This document shows positions 1-8,090 of a stretch of DNA of 64,000 bases, one piece after another. Every line of letters begins with the position of its first letter. Position 1 is the stretch's first letter. Position numbers and translations under genes: made by a program. The notes below the pieces were generated by a model, which made no database searches, was not told the origin of the DNA, and was given only the letters and a program-made list of their open reading frames with translations. Where the stretch lies: positions 42,769 through 106,768 of the forward strand of contig DATKYK010000016.1 of the NCBI GenBank assembly GCA_035528575.1, written 5' to 3'. The DNA is from Dehalococcoidia bacterium. GTDB lineage: Bacteria > Chloroflexota > Dehalococcoidia > E44-bin15.

Positions 1-96
1 TATGATCCCGATAATCATCCAATCGATAATATATGCTACAAGCCTAATCCAAAACCCAGCGTACTCTACCGCAATGCCCTCTTTTTGCTCCTCCAT
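1..96 (-). CDS. RDD family membrane protein, N-terminal part (runs off the window)
   Basis: The first 32 codons of a gene whose 3' end lies beyond the left edge. The translation contains YAGFWIRLVAYIIDWIIG, the typical opening of RDD-family membrane proteins (Arg-Asp-Asp proteins of unknown or ion-transport-related function), in which a conserved aromatic/Gly/Arg stretch leads into the first membrane helix carrying an Asp. The ATG at 94-96 has a GAGGAG Shine-Dalgarno about 7 bases upstream. It lies 49 bases after the stop of rluD on the same strand, so it probably belongs to the end of the same operon. The family call is good, the exact function is not known. Confidence 0.75.
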   Translation of the reverse strand, partial: MEEQKEGIAVEYAGFWIRLVAYIIDWMIIGII

Positions 97-145
97 TTAA
101 ATACTCCTCATTTATCATACCCATTCTATCATCTAGCCCCATAGC

Positions 146-1045
146 CTACAACAACAAGATTAGTTCCAGCGCCTCCTCCAGATCCTGAGCTAGATTTGAA
201 CTGAACTCCACATACTCCCCGCTCGAGGGAAGCCTGAAACCCAGATGGCAGGCGTGGAGAAACTGCCGTTTTATGATTTGCGACCGCCTGCCGTATACCT
301 CATCGCCGACTACAGGGAAGCCGATAGCGGAAAGGTGAACCCTTATCTGATGGGTACGCCCCGTCTCTGTTGTTACCTCGAGGAGGGTATAGTTATCCAT
401 ATACCTGATTACCCGGTACTGAGTGCGAGCCTCTCTACCCTCGGTGACCACTGCCATTACCTTTCGATTGCCTGGGTCGCGCCCTATCGGAGCTTCTATT
501 ACCCCCCTCTGGGGAGATAGATGTCCCTGAACCAGCACCAGGTATCGTTTTAGCACAGAGCGGGCCTTTATTTGATTGGACAGGTTTTGCTGAGCAGCAT
601 CGTTCTTGGCAACTATCATCAACCCTGATGTATTCTTGTCCAGTCGGTGAACGATGCCCGGCCGCATTGTCCCATTGATTTCGATGTCTTTGCAGTGAGC
701 CAGGATGGCATTTACCAGGGTATAGCTGGGATGACCGGGAGCGGGATGAACCACTAACCCCGCTGGCTTATCCACTACCAGGAGATCTTTATCCTCATAG
801 ACAATGGCAAGAGGAATTTCCTCCGGAAGGGGAGTGGGTGGACCAGGAGGGGGTATCAACGCAGTGATTCTGTCACCGATATTTAGCTTCAGGCTCCCTT
901 TAGCCGCATAACTATTAACGGTGATGTAGCCATCGCTAATCAGCCTCTGCACATAGGAGCGGGAGAGCTCCGTGCACTCCTGGGCTAAATATCTATCCAG
1001 CCGGACACCTGACCTGTTGACGATGAAATCAAGCTTGTGGCTCAA
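146..1045 (-). CDS. rluD: RluD-type 23S rRNA pseudouridine synthase
   Basis: A 299-residue RluA/RluD-family pseudouridine synthase that isomerises uridines of 23S rRNA in the cytoplasm. An S4 RNA-binding domain occupies about residues 14-62 (LDRYLAQ start), and the catalytic domain carries HRLDKNTSG at 133-141 with the nucleophilic Asp136. A second conserved stretch, GRTHQIRVH, lies further on. Length is normal for the family. The start is 4 bases after the lspA stop, so the two are co-transcribed; lspA-rluD adjacency is common in bacteria. RluD, RluC and other RluA members cannot be told apart safely by eye; lspA neighbourhood and S4 domain favour RluD. Confidence 0.92.
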   Translation of the reverse strand: MSHKLDFIVNRSGVRLDRYLAQECTELSRSYVQRLISDGYITVNSYAAKGSLKLNIGDRITALIPPPGPPTPLPEEIPLAIVYEDKDLLVVDKPAGLVVHPAPGHPSYTLVNAILAHCKDIEINGTMRPGIVHRLDKNTSGLMIVAKNDAAQQNLSNQIKARSVLKRYLVLVQGHLSPQRGVIEAPIGRDPGNRKVMAVVTEGREARTQYRVIRYMDNYTLLEVTTETGRTHQIRVHLSAIGFPVVGDEVYGRRSQIIKRQFLHACHLGFRLPSSGEYVEFSSNLAQDLEEALELILLL

Positions 1046-1049
1046 CCTA

Positions 1050-1526
1050 CTAGTCCTTTCGTTTCACGGCCCTCTTTCCCTGTCCAAACAGGAAGTAGTA
1101 AATAATAAGCACCACTCCTACCACCACAGCCGAATCAGCCAGATTAAATAGCGGCCAGGCGCCGACGTCGATAAAATCAATGACCTCCCCCAGACGAATG
1201 CGGTCTATCAGGTTACCCACGGCACCCCCAAGCATTAGCCCTAAAGCGACCCTTACCAGCACCTGGTTGAAGATGGGGTAGCGCGAGTAGATAATAATTG
1301 CCGCAATTCCAACAATGGCAGTGAGCGTAATGAGAAAGGTTTGATTGGCAAAGAGACCGAAAACCATACCTTCATTGGTACTGTAGGTGATTCGAAAAAA
1401 CCCTTCCCCCGGTATCGATTGCCCCGGTGTCATGTTCGCTTTAATGAAAAATTTACTTACCTGGTCTAAAGCTATTATCAATAGAGCGACAAGGGAAAAG
1501 GTAAGTTCTCTGATGGGCCTTTTCAT
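1050..1526 (-). CDS. lspA: Lipoprotein signal peptidase (signal peptidase II)
   Basis: A 158-residue inner-membrane aspartyl protease that removes signal peptides from lipid-modified prolipoproteins. Four membrane helices are visible. Family motifs are DQVSK (21-25), the TNEG..FG box around residue 50, GGAVGNLIDR near 100-109, VIDFI with catalytic Asp117, and FNLADSA with catalytic Asp131. It acts after Lgt, whose gene is at 43060 in this window. The start is 37 bases downstream of the DUF72 gene stop, and the stop is 4 bases before rluD, so DUF72-lspA-rluD form one transcription unit. Confidence 0.95.
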   Translation of the reverse strand: MKRPIRELTFSLVALLIIALDQVSKFFIKANMTPGQSIPGEGFFRITYSTNEGMVFGLFANQTFLITLTAIVGIAAIIIYSRYPIFNQVLVRVALGLMLGGAVGNLIDRIRLGEVIDFIDVGAWPLFNLADSAVVVGVVLIIYYFLFGQGKRAVKRKD

Positions 1527-1563
1527 GCCAGTATTCCTCGAAAATACGGGAGATATTGTGGGT

Positions 1564-2331
1564 TTAATCCAGCATCATCCTTAGCTGTCTGATGGTTGAT
1601 ACCGCTTGTCCTCGCCAGTGATTGTTGGCGAAAACGAAGGTCCTCTCCGCTATATTATCCAGGTAGCGGATCTTTGGCAGCCACTCCTCGAGCTCCTCAG
1701 GTGAATAGGAGTAGTCGTATCTTTCATAGGCATGTTCATGCTGCCACCATTTCTCCTTGTTGCGCCCGTGAAAGCGTACATAGGCAATATTGCTCGTAGC
1801 CTCAGCGATGGGCGGCAGCAGATTTGGTAGTGGTGGCTCATCGACGCAGCAGAAGCCCAGCCCATAGCGACGCAGCCAGCCAAACACATCCTCTCTCAGC
1901 CACCTCACATTGCGAAATTCGACGACGACAGGCAAACCCCGTAACCGCTCCTTGAAAGTCTCCATATAGTCCCGGTTCTGGTCGCTAAATCTAAAGCTGT
2001 AGGGGAACTGAGCCAGCACGCAGCCCAGTTTTCCCCCATCTATCAGCGGCCTCAGCATTTCCCGAAAAACCTCAAAAACCGCCTCATTATCGTCCCGCTC
2101 ATGTGTCATCTGACGGTTCGCCTTAACTATAAAAAGGAAGTCATCGCCAGTCTTCATGGCCATGGACTCCAGCACCGCGGGCTTGAGTAAGCTGTAGTAT
2201 GTGGCATTTATCTCGCAGGCGTTAAATTCACGCGCATAGTATAGAAGCCAGTCTTTTTTGGGCATTCCCGAGGGATAGAACGGCCCCACCCAGTCGTTAT
2301 AGCTGAAACCGGAGGTGCCCAGATAAATCAT
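1564..2331 (-). CDS. DUF72 (YecE-like) family protein
   Basis: A 255-residue DUF72/YecE-family protein, a TIM-barrel-like fold of unresolved biochemical function. Visible family marks are IYLGTSGFSYNDWVGPFYP at the N-terminus, the NATYYS segment, VVVEFRN in the middle, CCVDEPP and VRFHGR, and FANNHWRGQA near the C-terminus. It is the first gene of the unit with lspA and rluD and is divergent from the DUF123 gene at 2473. A second DUF72 protein lies at 36825; the two differ clearly in sequence and are not a recent duplication. Confidence 0.88.
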   Translation of the reverse strand: MIYLGTSGFSYNDWVGPFYPSGMPKKDWLLYYAREFNACEINATYYSLLKPAVLESMAMKTGDDFLFIVKANRQMTHERDDNEAVFEVFREMLRPLIDGGKLGCVLAQFPYSFRFSDQNRDYMETFKERLRGLPVVVEFRNVRWLREDVFGWLRRYGLGFCCVDEPPLPNLLPPIAEATSNIAYVRFHGRNKEKWWQHEHAYERYDYSYSPEELEEWLPKIRYLDNIAERTFVFANNHWRGQAVSTIRQLRMMLD

Positions 2332-2457
2332 GGCGTCAGTCTATCACAACCACCAAGACAGAGCAAAGCATTTCCGTAACCGTGCGCCACATTTCGAGGT
2401 CTTTTCTCTGCCTGTCCACACTGAAGGAAGATCGTAGTGCTTTTTCTCGAGTTTAAT

Positions 2458-2465
2458 TATAGAAT
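2458..2465 (+). promoter_or_regulatory. Possible -10 element placing the transcript start at the GTG of the DUF123 gene
   Basis: TATAGAAT sits 7 bases before the GTG at 2473, so a transcript driven by TAGAAT (2460-2465) would begin at or within a base or two of the start codon. No convincing Shine-Dalgarno precedes that GTG. No good -35 hexamer is seen at the right distance, so the call is tentative. The arrangement resembles the one upstream of lgt (43022-43060). Confidence 0.3.
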
Positions 2466-2472
2466 CTAAAGC

Positions 2473-3003
2473 GTGAAGAAGGGAACCTATGCCCTTATTA
2501 TGGAGCTTGGAAGTGAGACCAGCATCGCCGTGGGTAGGCTGGGCCGGAGGAGTGGAGAGAGCGAAATTACCTTCCCTCGAGGCTGCTACGTCTATTTTGG
2601 CAGCGCTCACGGCGGACTCCGAGGAAGGGTGAGTCGCCATCTAGAGAGTGAAGGGGCTAAGGGCAGTGGGGGGAGTCGGAAAAAGCGTTTTCACTGGCAT
2701 ATCGATTATCTGGTCCAGTTTGTCCAGGTGCTGGAGGTCTGGTATGCGCTTGAGGGGGAGCAGGGTGAATGGCGAGTGCGGGAAGAGAACCTGGAGTGTT
2801 TATGGTGCCAGGCTGCCAGGGAACTGCCGCAAGCTCAATTTCTCATACCGGGTTTTGGCTCCTCCGACTGCCGCTGCCCGTCACACCTGATCTACTTCCC
2901 CGCGCCGCCTCCCTTCGCGCTTTTTCGCCAGTTACTTGAGGAGCGAGGCTATGGGGCGATAAGAACATCCACCCATGATTTCATGTTTCGCATGGAAGAT
3001 TAG
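2473..3003 (+). CDS. DUF123 / GIY-YIG-like domain protein
   Basis: A 176-residue protein matching the DUF123 family, a GIY-YIG-related domain known as a stand-alone protein in archaea and bacteria and fused to endonuclease III in some archaea. Visible signs are the opening KKGTYALIMEL, the PRGCYVYFGSAHGGLRGRVSRHL block, KRFHWHIDYL, and a C-terminal cluster of Cys/His with PGFGSSDCRCPSHL. A nuclease or DNA-binding role is likely but not proven. The GTG start has no clear ribosome site. It converges on rarA with only 17 bases between the stops. Confidence 0.82.
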   Translation: MKKGTYALIMELGSETSIAVGRLGRRSGESEITFPRGCYVYFGSAHGGLRGRVSRHLESEGAKGSGGSRKKRFHWHIDYLVQFVQVLEVWYALEGEQGEWRVREENLECLWCQAARELPQAQFLIPGFGSSDCRCPSHLIYFPAPPPFALFRQLLEERGYGAIRTSTHDFMFRMED

Positions 3004-3020
3004 TCAGGTTTGCTATCCCT

Positions 3021-4358
3021 TTACTTTTCTTCCTCCCTTTTATTTCGCCACCAGCCTTTGAGCCGCCTCTCGACCTCATTTTCGAACCCCTGGTTACTAG
3101 GCAAATAGTAGCGCTTTCCCCTGAGGGCATCGGGGAGGTTCTGCTGCTTCACAAAATGGCCGGGGAAATCATGGGCATACTTATATCCCTTGCCATATCC
3201 CTGCTCCTTCATGAGGCCGGTTACCGGATTACGGAGATGGAGAGGGACAGGGTCGTTTCGTGTCTTCTCAACGTCCCGCTGTACGTTGGAGTAGGCGCTA
3301 TACAGCGAGTTGCTCTTAGGTGCCGTAGCCAGATACACCGCCGCCTCTGCCAGGGCCAGGTTCCCCTCGGGCATGCCGATGAAGTGCACCGCCTGCTGCG
3401 CCGCCATCGCCACCACCAGAGCCTGGGGATCAGCCATGCCCACATCCTCGGAGGCGAACCTCACCAGCCGACGCGCCACATAGAGCGGGTCTTCGCCCGC
3501 CTCCAGCATACGCCCCAGCCAGTATAGAGCGGCATCGGGATCGGAGCCGCGAAGCGACTTATGGAGCGCCGAGATAATATCGTAGTGCTGGTCACCAGCC
3601 TTATCGTATAGCAGGGCGCGATGCTGTAGCGCATCCTCGATGGTAGGCAAAGGTATCTTCCGTTGGCCCTTGGTATCTGGCTCGGTGGCGATGGTTGCCA
3701 TCTCCAGCGCATTGAGTGCAATTCGGGCATCGCCGTTGGCCATTACTACCAGGTGCTCCAGGGCATCCTCATCGAGCTTCACCCCCATCTTGCCCAGGCC
3801 GCGCTCCTCATCGGCTATCGCCCGCTCTACGATTACACGTATCTCATCGTTTGTTAAGGTGTTGAGGGTGAAGACCCGGGTGCGGGAGAGGAGGGGGGAG
3901 ATAACCTCGAAGGAGGGATTCTCGGTAGTGGCGCCAATGAGGGTGATGGTACCATCCTCCACATGGGGGAGGATGACGTCCTGCTGCGCCTTGTTAAATC
4001 GGTGTATCTCGTCGATGAATAGTATTGTCCTCTGGCCATACATACCGCCCCGCTCTCCCGCCTCCTCGATGATGCGCCTGAGGTCGGCCACACCGGCGTT
4101 TACGGCGCTTATGGGACTGAAATGAGATTTAGTGATGCTGGCAATGATGCGGGCCAGTGTGGTCTTGCCGCTTCCCGGAGGCCCCCAGAAGATGATGGAC
4201 ATAAGCTGGTCGGCCTCGATGGTCTTCCTGAGTACCCGCCTCTGTCCCACGATGTGCTCCTGCCCGACAAACTCCTCGAAGCTGCGGGGCCTCATCCTCG
4301 CCGCCAGCGGCGCCCCCTTTTCCATCTGCTGCTGCCTGAAATCCTCAAACAGCGTCAC
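3021..4358 (-). CDS. rarA: Replication-associated recombination protein A (AAA+ ATPase)
   Basis: A 445-residue RarA/MgsA AAA+ ATPase related to clamp loaders and RuvB, acting at stalled replication forks. Walker A GPPGSGKT is at 59-66, Walker B ILFIDEIH near 112-119, a sensor-1 stretch GATTENPSF follows, and the C-terminal MgsA tetramerisation region carries DYAHDFPGHFVKQQNLP-like sequence. Full length for the family. The start is GTG at 4358, inside the last codons of the upstream TPR reading frame (14-base overlap), so translation of the two was probably coupled before the TPR frameshift. Confidence 0.94.
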   Translation of the reverse strand: MTLFEDFRQQQMEKGAPLAARMRPRSFEEFVGQEHIVGQRRVLRKTIEADQLMSIIFWGPPGSGKTTLARIIASITKSHFSPISAVNAGVADLRRIIEEAGERGGMYGQRTILFIDEIHRFNKAQQDVILPHVEDGTITLIGATTENPSFEVISPLLSRTRVFTLNTLTNDEIRVIVERAIADEERGLGKMGVKLDEDALEHLVVMANGDARIALNALEMATIATEPDTKGQRKIPLPTIEDALQHRALLYDKAGDQHYDIISALHKSLRGSDPDAALYWLGRMLEAGEDPLYVARRLVRFASEDVGMADPQALVVAMAAQQAVHFIGMPEGNLALAEAAVYLATAPKSNSLYSAYSNVQRDVEKTRNDPVPLHLRNPVTGLMKEQGYGKGYKYAHDFPGHFVKQQNLPDALRGKRYYLPSNQGFENEVERRLKGWWRNKREEEK

Positions 4359-4884
4359 TGTCCTGGCCTCCGCTGCTCTTTATACTTTTCCGCATTTTTG
4401 CGATATGCTGTTTTATCTGCTCTATCTCTCTATTAGCACCAATCTCCTCAAATAGCGTCAGAGCTTGCTTTAGATGCTCTAACGCTTTATCAGACTGACC
4501 TTTATCTTGGTATAGCACACCAATGTTACCCAGTCCTGTGGCCTCCCCCTCTCTTCGCCCTATCTCCCGATTAACCTTGAGCGACTGCTGGTGATAATGG
4601 AGGGCCTTGTCCAGCTCCCCCTTTATACGGTATATCAGCCCGATGTTGCCCAGTTGATTAGCTTCACCCTCTCTTCGCCCTATCTCCCGATTAATCTTGA
4701 GCGACTGCTGGTGATAATCGAGGGCCTTATCCAGCTCCCCCTTTATACGGTATATATTCCCGATGTTGCCCAGTTGGCTAGCCTCCCCCGTTTTTCGCCC
4801 TATCTCCCTATTTATATTGAGCGCCTGCTGGTGGTAGTCGAGTGCCTTGTCCAGCTCCCCCTTATTCTTATATATAAGACCTAT
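4345..4884 (-). pseudogene. C-terminal TPR segment, separated from its N-terminal part by a one-base frameshift
   Basis: Open continuation of the TPR protein in the next frame, 179 codons with no start of its own, ending at TGA 4345-4347 inside the rarA start. It encodes at least four more TPR units of the GNIGxIYxxKGELDKAL type and a basic tail ending in SGGQDSDAV. Joining it to the upstream frame requires removing one A at about 4884-4885 in the stretch reading GGCAACAATAGG. The DNA repeat confirms the indel: the marker CCAGCTCCCC recurs every 120 bases (ending at 4620, 4740, 4860, then 4981, 5101, 5221) except for 121 bases across this point. It may be a real mutation or a sequencing or assembly error. 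Confidence 0.8.
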
Positions 4885-5230
4885 TGTTGCCTAAGGCATT
4901 GGCTTCTCCCCATCTACGGCCTATTTCCTTTTCTATCTTAAACACCTGCTCGTATAATTCGAGGGCCTTGTCCAGCTCCCCCTTTGTCTGGTATATATTC
5001 CCGATGTTGCCCAGGGCTGAGGCTTGCCCCTCTTTTATCCCTATCTCCCTATTAATCTTGAGCGACTGCTGGTGGTAGTCAAGGGCCTTATCCAGCTCCC
5101 CCTTTATACGGTATATAACCCCGATGTTGCCCCGCGCTGAGGCCTCCCCCTCTTTTTTCCCTATCTCTTTAAATATCTTTAACGCCTGCTGGAGATAATC
5201 GAGGGCCTTGTCCAGCTCCCCCTTGGTCTG
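4491..5230 (-). repeat. About six tandem 120-bp DNA repeats encoding TPR units
   Basis: The coding sequence repeats with a 120-base period (40 codons). The block rich in GGGGAGCTGGACAAGGCC recurs at about 4611, 4731, 4851, 4972, 5092 and 5212 with high identity at DNA level. Such identity indicates recent unit duplication and makes the region prone to copy-number change and assembly error. Confidence 0.85.
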
Positions 5231-5770
5231 GTATATATTCCCGATGTTGCCTAGTGCCGCTGCCAGTCCTTCCTTGTCATTCTCTTCTTTTGCTGCTGTT
5301 TCCGCCTTTCTGTATTCTCCTTCTGCTTCTTCAAAATCGCTCAGGCTGTGATAGCAGTTGCCAATGAGAAGGTAAAGCGCCATCCTTTCGCTCGGCGACA
5401 TGTTAGGCTCGAAGCTTGCCTCAAAATATGGTATGGCATCACGATAATTATTATTTTTAGTGAGCACGGCGGCTTGCTCAAGATTTTTCAGCCTCTCTTC
5501 GCCCGCTCTTCTAACTACACCATCTAAAGCGGTAGCTATATCTTGCCCAAAGCCTTCACGGAGGTTTTGCTCCAACTCATCAATTTTTTGCTCAACTCGC
5601 TCAACCGTATCGGCAGTTTGTTGCTGCATTGTCTCTAAAGAAGGAATATGTTTCTTCAATCCCAGCCGCACCAAGATTCGTTTCCAACCGAATTTGAATA
5701 TTGCTAGTATTATTGTAACTATTAATCCTACGACGACACCAGTTACTATGCCGAATATTGTCCAGTCCAT
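4868..5770 (-). CDS. TPR-repeat membrane-anchored protein, N-terminal part ending at a frameshift
   Basis: A 300-residue open frame. A single N-terminal membrane helix (about residues 5-27) is followed by a coiled-coil stretch (about 40-75) and then tetratricopeptide repeats, the last four or so being nearly identical 40-residue units (GNIGNIYQTKGELDKALDY and variants). The frame ends in an out-of-frame GNNRSYI where the repeats predict GNIGLIYKNKGELDK. The intact protein would be about 475 residues. TPR arrays of this class mediate protein-protein contacts; no partner is evident. It immediately precedes rarA, but a functional tie is not established. Confidence 0.8.
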   Translation of the reverse strand: MDWTIFGIVTGVVVGLIVTIILAIFKFGWKRILVRLGLKKHIPSLETMQQQTADTVERVEQKIDELEQNLREGFGQDIATALDGVVRRAGEERLKNLEQAAVLTKNNNYRDAIPYFEASFEPNMSPSERMALYLLIGNCYHSLSDFEEAEGEYRKAETAAKEENDKEGLAAALGNIGNIYQTKGELDKALDYLQQALKIFKEIGKKEGEASARGNIGVIYRIKGELDKALDYHQQSLKINREIGIKEGQASALGNIGNIYQTKGELDKALELYEQVFKIEKEIGRRWGEANALGNNRSYI

Positions 5771-5829
5771 GAGCGCTACCTGTAACTCTTCACCTTAAAC
5801 CGATAGAACTGCACCAGCTAGTAATGCGC

Positions 5830-6099
5830 TTAAAATAGCTCCTCTACACCTTCGTAGGTGCGCTCGCAGCGCTTCGCTACCTTGCCCACGATAACCAGTC
5901 GGTCTTTATCGAAAACAGCATAAACAATCCGCCAGTCTCCAACCCGGATTCGATAGATGGGGCCTATAATCTTTTTAGCACCGTGTGGTCTTGGGGTATT
6001 TCTTAAGCCTCGGATGACCGCTACCACCCGCTCCAGGTCATCACCGCTGAGCTTGTCCAGATCGCGCTGCGCTCGCCTGGTAAGCTCACGCCGATACAC
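5830..6099 (-). CDS. RelE/ParE-family toxin
   Basis: An 89-residue type II toxin of the RelE/ParE superfamily: MYRRELTRRAQRDLDKLSGD opening, central YRIRVGDWRIVYAV strand motif and a basic tail VGKVAKRCERTYE. RelE members cleave mRNA on the ribosome, ParE members poison gyrase; RIRVGDWRIVY is more typical of the RelE branch. It overlaps the antitoxin gene by 14 bases, the usual coupling of such pairs. Confidence 0.88.
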   Translation of the reverse strand: MYRRELTRRAQRDLDKLSGDDLERVVAVIRGLRNTPRPHGAKKIIGPIYRIRVGDWRIVYAVFDKDRLVIVGKVAKRCERTYEGVEELF

Positions 6100-6325
6100 G
6101 CGCCTTCCTCTGCCTCAGGTACTCCTCCAGATCTAACGCTGAGCCGGGGTCGGCACGGTATTTGGCCAGCTCCTCCTCCATGTCCCTGATATCTTCTAAA
6201 TCCTCTTTATAAGCCTGGTCGATGGCCCTTCGAATCAGCTCGGCGATGGAGGTCCTGGCTTCAAATGCTAGCCGTTTGAGCCCCTCATGGGTCTCCTCCG
6301 GCAGATAAATCATTGTCTTTTTCAT
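6086..6325 (-). CDS. Ribbon-helix-helix antitoxin of the RelE-type pair
   Basis: A 79-residue protein with a ribbon-helix-helix DNA-binding domain at the N-terminus (MKKTMIYLPEETHEGLKRLA, then SIAELIRRAID) and an acidic C-terminal arm that would wrap the toxin. First gene of the pair, directly behind the AT-rich promoter/palindrome at 6361-6383, consistent with autoregulation by the antitoxin or the complex. Confidence 0.85.
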   Translation of the reverse strand: MKKTMIYLPEETHEGLKRLAFEARTSIAELIRRAIDQAYKEDLEDIRDMEEELAKYRADPGSALDLEEYLRQRKARVSA

Positions 6326-6354
6326 TCTCCGCTCCTATCACTGCTCTTGCATAT

Positions 6355-6383
6355 ATCAAAACATATATATGTCTATATGTCAA
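6355..6383 (-). promoter_or_regulatory. Promoter and palindromic operator candidate of the toxin-antitoxin pair
   Basis: On the minus strand TTGACA (6383-6378) is followed 17 bases later by TTTGAT as a weak -10. The spacer is filled by the perfect 12-base palindrome ACATATATATGT (6361-6372). A palindrome between -35 and -10 is the usual place for a ribbon-helix-helix autorepressor. Binding is inferred, not shown. Confidence 0.45.
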
Positions 6384-6421
6384 TAGTTAGAGAGCGCTGA
6401 AATAGTCTCAATCAACCCCCT

Positions 6422-6447
6422 AAATCCCCCAATCTTGGGGGATTTTT
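6422..6447. terminator. Terminator-like hairpin with flanking T tract
   Basis: AAATCCCCCAA (6422-6432) pairs with TTGGGGGATTT (6435-6445), followed on the plus strand by TTTTTT. It has the form of an intrinsic terminator, but no plus-strand gene precedes it. C5/G5 hairpins of this type also occur as dispersed repeats in many genomes, so it may be a repeat remnant instead. Confidence 0.4.
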
Positions 6448-6575
6448 TAAAGCTGGGGGATGCCCCCAGACCCCCGGCAGGAAGTATCCTGCATCTCTTT
6501 TTCAGCAATCTCATTCACGTTAACTACCTTAATCCGCGGGTCGAAAGAGAAGATTGCTCGATTTCCATCGTATAT

Positions 6576-6655
6576 GTCATTGCCCGACTTGATCGGGCAA
6601 TCCAGGGATTGTCTCAGCATGCTTCCTGGATCATCCGGTCAAGCCGGATGATGAC
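6576..6655. repeat. REP-like double hairpin (MITE-like, 80 bp)
   Basis: Two hairpins in mirror orientation: GTCATTGCCCGACTTGATCG... forms a stem TTGCCCGA/TCGGGCAA and is followed by TCCAGG; the second reads CCTGGA then CATCCGG TCAAG CCGGATG and ends ATGATGAC. The outer ends GTCAT/ATGAC and inner CCAGG/CCTGG are inverted repeats of each other. This is the layout of REP pairs mobilised by RAYT transposases. A single related hairpin occurs at 43996-44023. No RAYT gene is in the window. Confidence 0.6.
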
Positions 6656-6673
6656 CCCATAATCTGTGACCCT

Positions 6674-6768
6674 TTAATCCATGAATAGAGAGTCGAGCGG
6701 AAAGCTAAGCTGATTCGCTTGGATTATCACCCATGGGGAGGCCTATTAAATCTGAACTCATGGATTAA
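6674..6768. repeat. Perfect 11-bp inverted repeat with 73-bp spacer
   Basis: TTAATCCATGA at 6674-6684 and TCATGGATTAA at 6758-6768 are perfect reverse complements. They flank a stretch with no ORF, just downstream of the amr genes (minus strand) and next to the REP-like element. It may be the end of a small non-autonomous element or a long-range hairpin. The remainder of 6326-6773 shows no gene. Confidence 0.4.
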
Positions 6769-6773
6769 GGTTA

Positions 6774-8090
6774 CTATCTATACCGCTTCACCTCAAACCG
6801 GTAGAGATGCACCGGCTCGTTGGGCTGGATGCCCGCCTTGGAGCGGCAGATCTCGATCTGATGGCGCACCGTATTAACCCCCTCGAGGTCAGGGAGCAGC
6901 AGCCCCTTTCTCCCTCCGCTCTTTACGATTACGCCGTATCTCTTGGGGTCAAGCTCAGCCTCGCTCTCCACTGGCTCAGGTGCGGTGAGGACATCTACGC
7001 TGTATTCCAGGTCGGATAGCTCGCCTGGGGTTACCTGGGAGAATCGATGGTCCCGGGTGGCTGAACTGATGGCATTGGTGATTATTTCCTCTGCCACATT
7101 CTCCTTCGCCGGCTCATAAGTGCCGATGCAGCCCCGGAGCATGCCACCGACCTTCAAGGAAACAAATACCCCGGCACGCTCCATCATCTCCGGTGTTAGC
7201 TCCTTAGGCCGGGGAATGGTCCTATCCCGCACATAGCCCTCGATGGTCTGCTTCGCCAATCTTACCAGCGGGTGCATCGGGCCAGGGTTCTCCACCTGTA
7301 ATGCTGCCACGAGGTAGCCCACGCCAAACGGCCCCTCATATGAAAGAACGCTCGTTTTCACCGGTAGCCCCTCTAGAGCACCTAACATGATGCCGATGGA
7401 GCGAAGGCCGCACTCACCGGCATGCTCAATAAGCTCCTCATCCATATTCAGGATTGCCTGGACATCGTAGGAGGCAATGGCTTCGACCAGCTTCTCATCG
7501 AATACCTTTCCATCAGGGTGAAAGCCAGCGGGTGCACTCGGTATCAGTCGATGGGAGAGGTCGCCACTGGCGATAATAGCCACCCGCTTCCCCAGCCTCT
7601 CGGCCGCCCGCTGTAGCGCACGCCCAAAGGCGAAATGTCTCTCCAGAGGGAGCCAGCAAAATGTCAGCGGCACGAGATTAGCACCTGACATACATTTTGC
7701 CAGAAAATATATTGGCACCAGCACTCCGTGATCCAGTTCGTACCCACTCTCGCCAATGGACCGAAGTGGGATATTGTCCGCCCTTGCCTCCTCTTGAATA
7801 GCCGTCACCGCCTCGAGGTCGTTCTCGAAATAGTAGTCGGGGCCGCCTGCTCCCCAGCTCCGCATGTCGCCCGAGGAGGACCTTGCCGTAGCTATCCCCA
7901 TGGCATCGTGATGATAGGCACCATGGGGGCTGATCACGAAAACCGTCTCGGGGCGATTTTGAGCCAACTGCTCACTGAGCTTCTCCATTGCATCACTTGT
8001 CGCCTTGACTTCCCGCTCTGACCCACTACCGACATCGGGAAAAAGGAGAGGGGGATGTGGTGCAATGCACCCAAAAGTAATCCCGGCCAT
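6774..8090 (-). CDS. amrB-amrA: AmmeMemoRadiSam system proteins B and A fused (MEMO-AMMECR1)
   Basis: A 438-residue fusion. The N-terminal half (about 1-262, opening [18 protein letters not shown]) is a MEMO/AmrB-type domain related to extradiol dioxygenases, with conserved HG and ASGDLSHRL segments. The C-terminal part (about 268-438) is AMMECR1/AmrA, recognised by [22 protein letters not shown] and [12 protein letters not shown]. The two domains are separate genes in many genomes and always accompany a radical SAM enzyme; the reaction is unknown. The ATG at 8088-8090 overlaps the amrS stop as TGATG with GGAGG 6 bases upstream, better spaced than the GTG at 8093. Confidence 0.9.
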   Translation of the reverse strand: MAGITFGCIAPHPPLLFPDVGSGSEREVKATSDAMEKLSEQLAQNRPETVFVISPHGAYHHDAMGIATARSSSGDMRSWGAGGPDYYFENDLEAVTAIQEEARADNIPLRSIGESGYELDHGVLVPIYFLAKCMSGANLVPLTFCWLPLERHFAFGRALQRAAERLGKRVAIIASGDLSHRLIPSAPAGFHPDGKVFDEKLVEAIASYDVQAILNMDEELIEHAGECGLRSIGIMLGALEGLPVKTSVLSYEGPFGVGYLVAALQVENPGPMHPLVRLAKQTIEGYVRDRTIPRPKELTPEMMERAGVFVSLKVGGMLRGCIGTYEPAKENVAEEIITNAISSATRDHRFSQVTPGELSDLEYSVDVLTAPEPVESEAELDPKRYGVIVKSGGRKGLLLPDLEGVNTVRHQIEICRSKAGIQPNEPVHLYRFEVKRYR

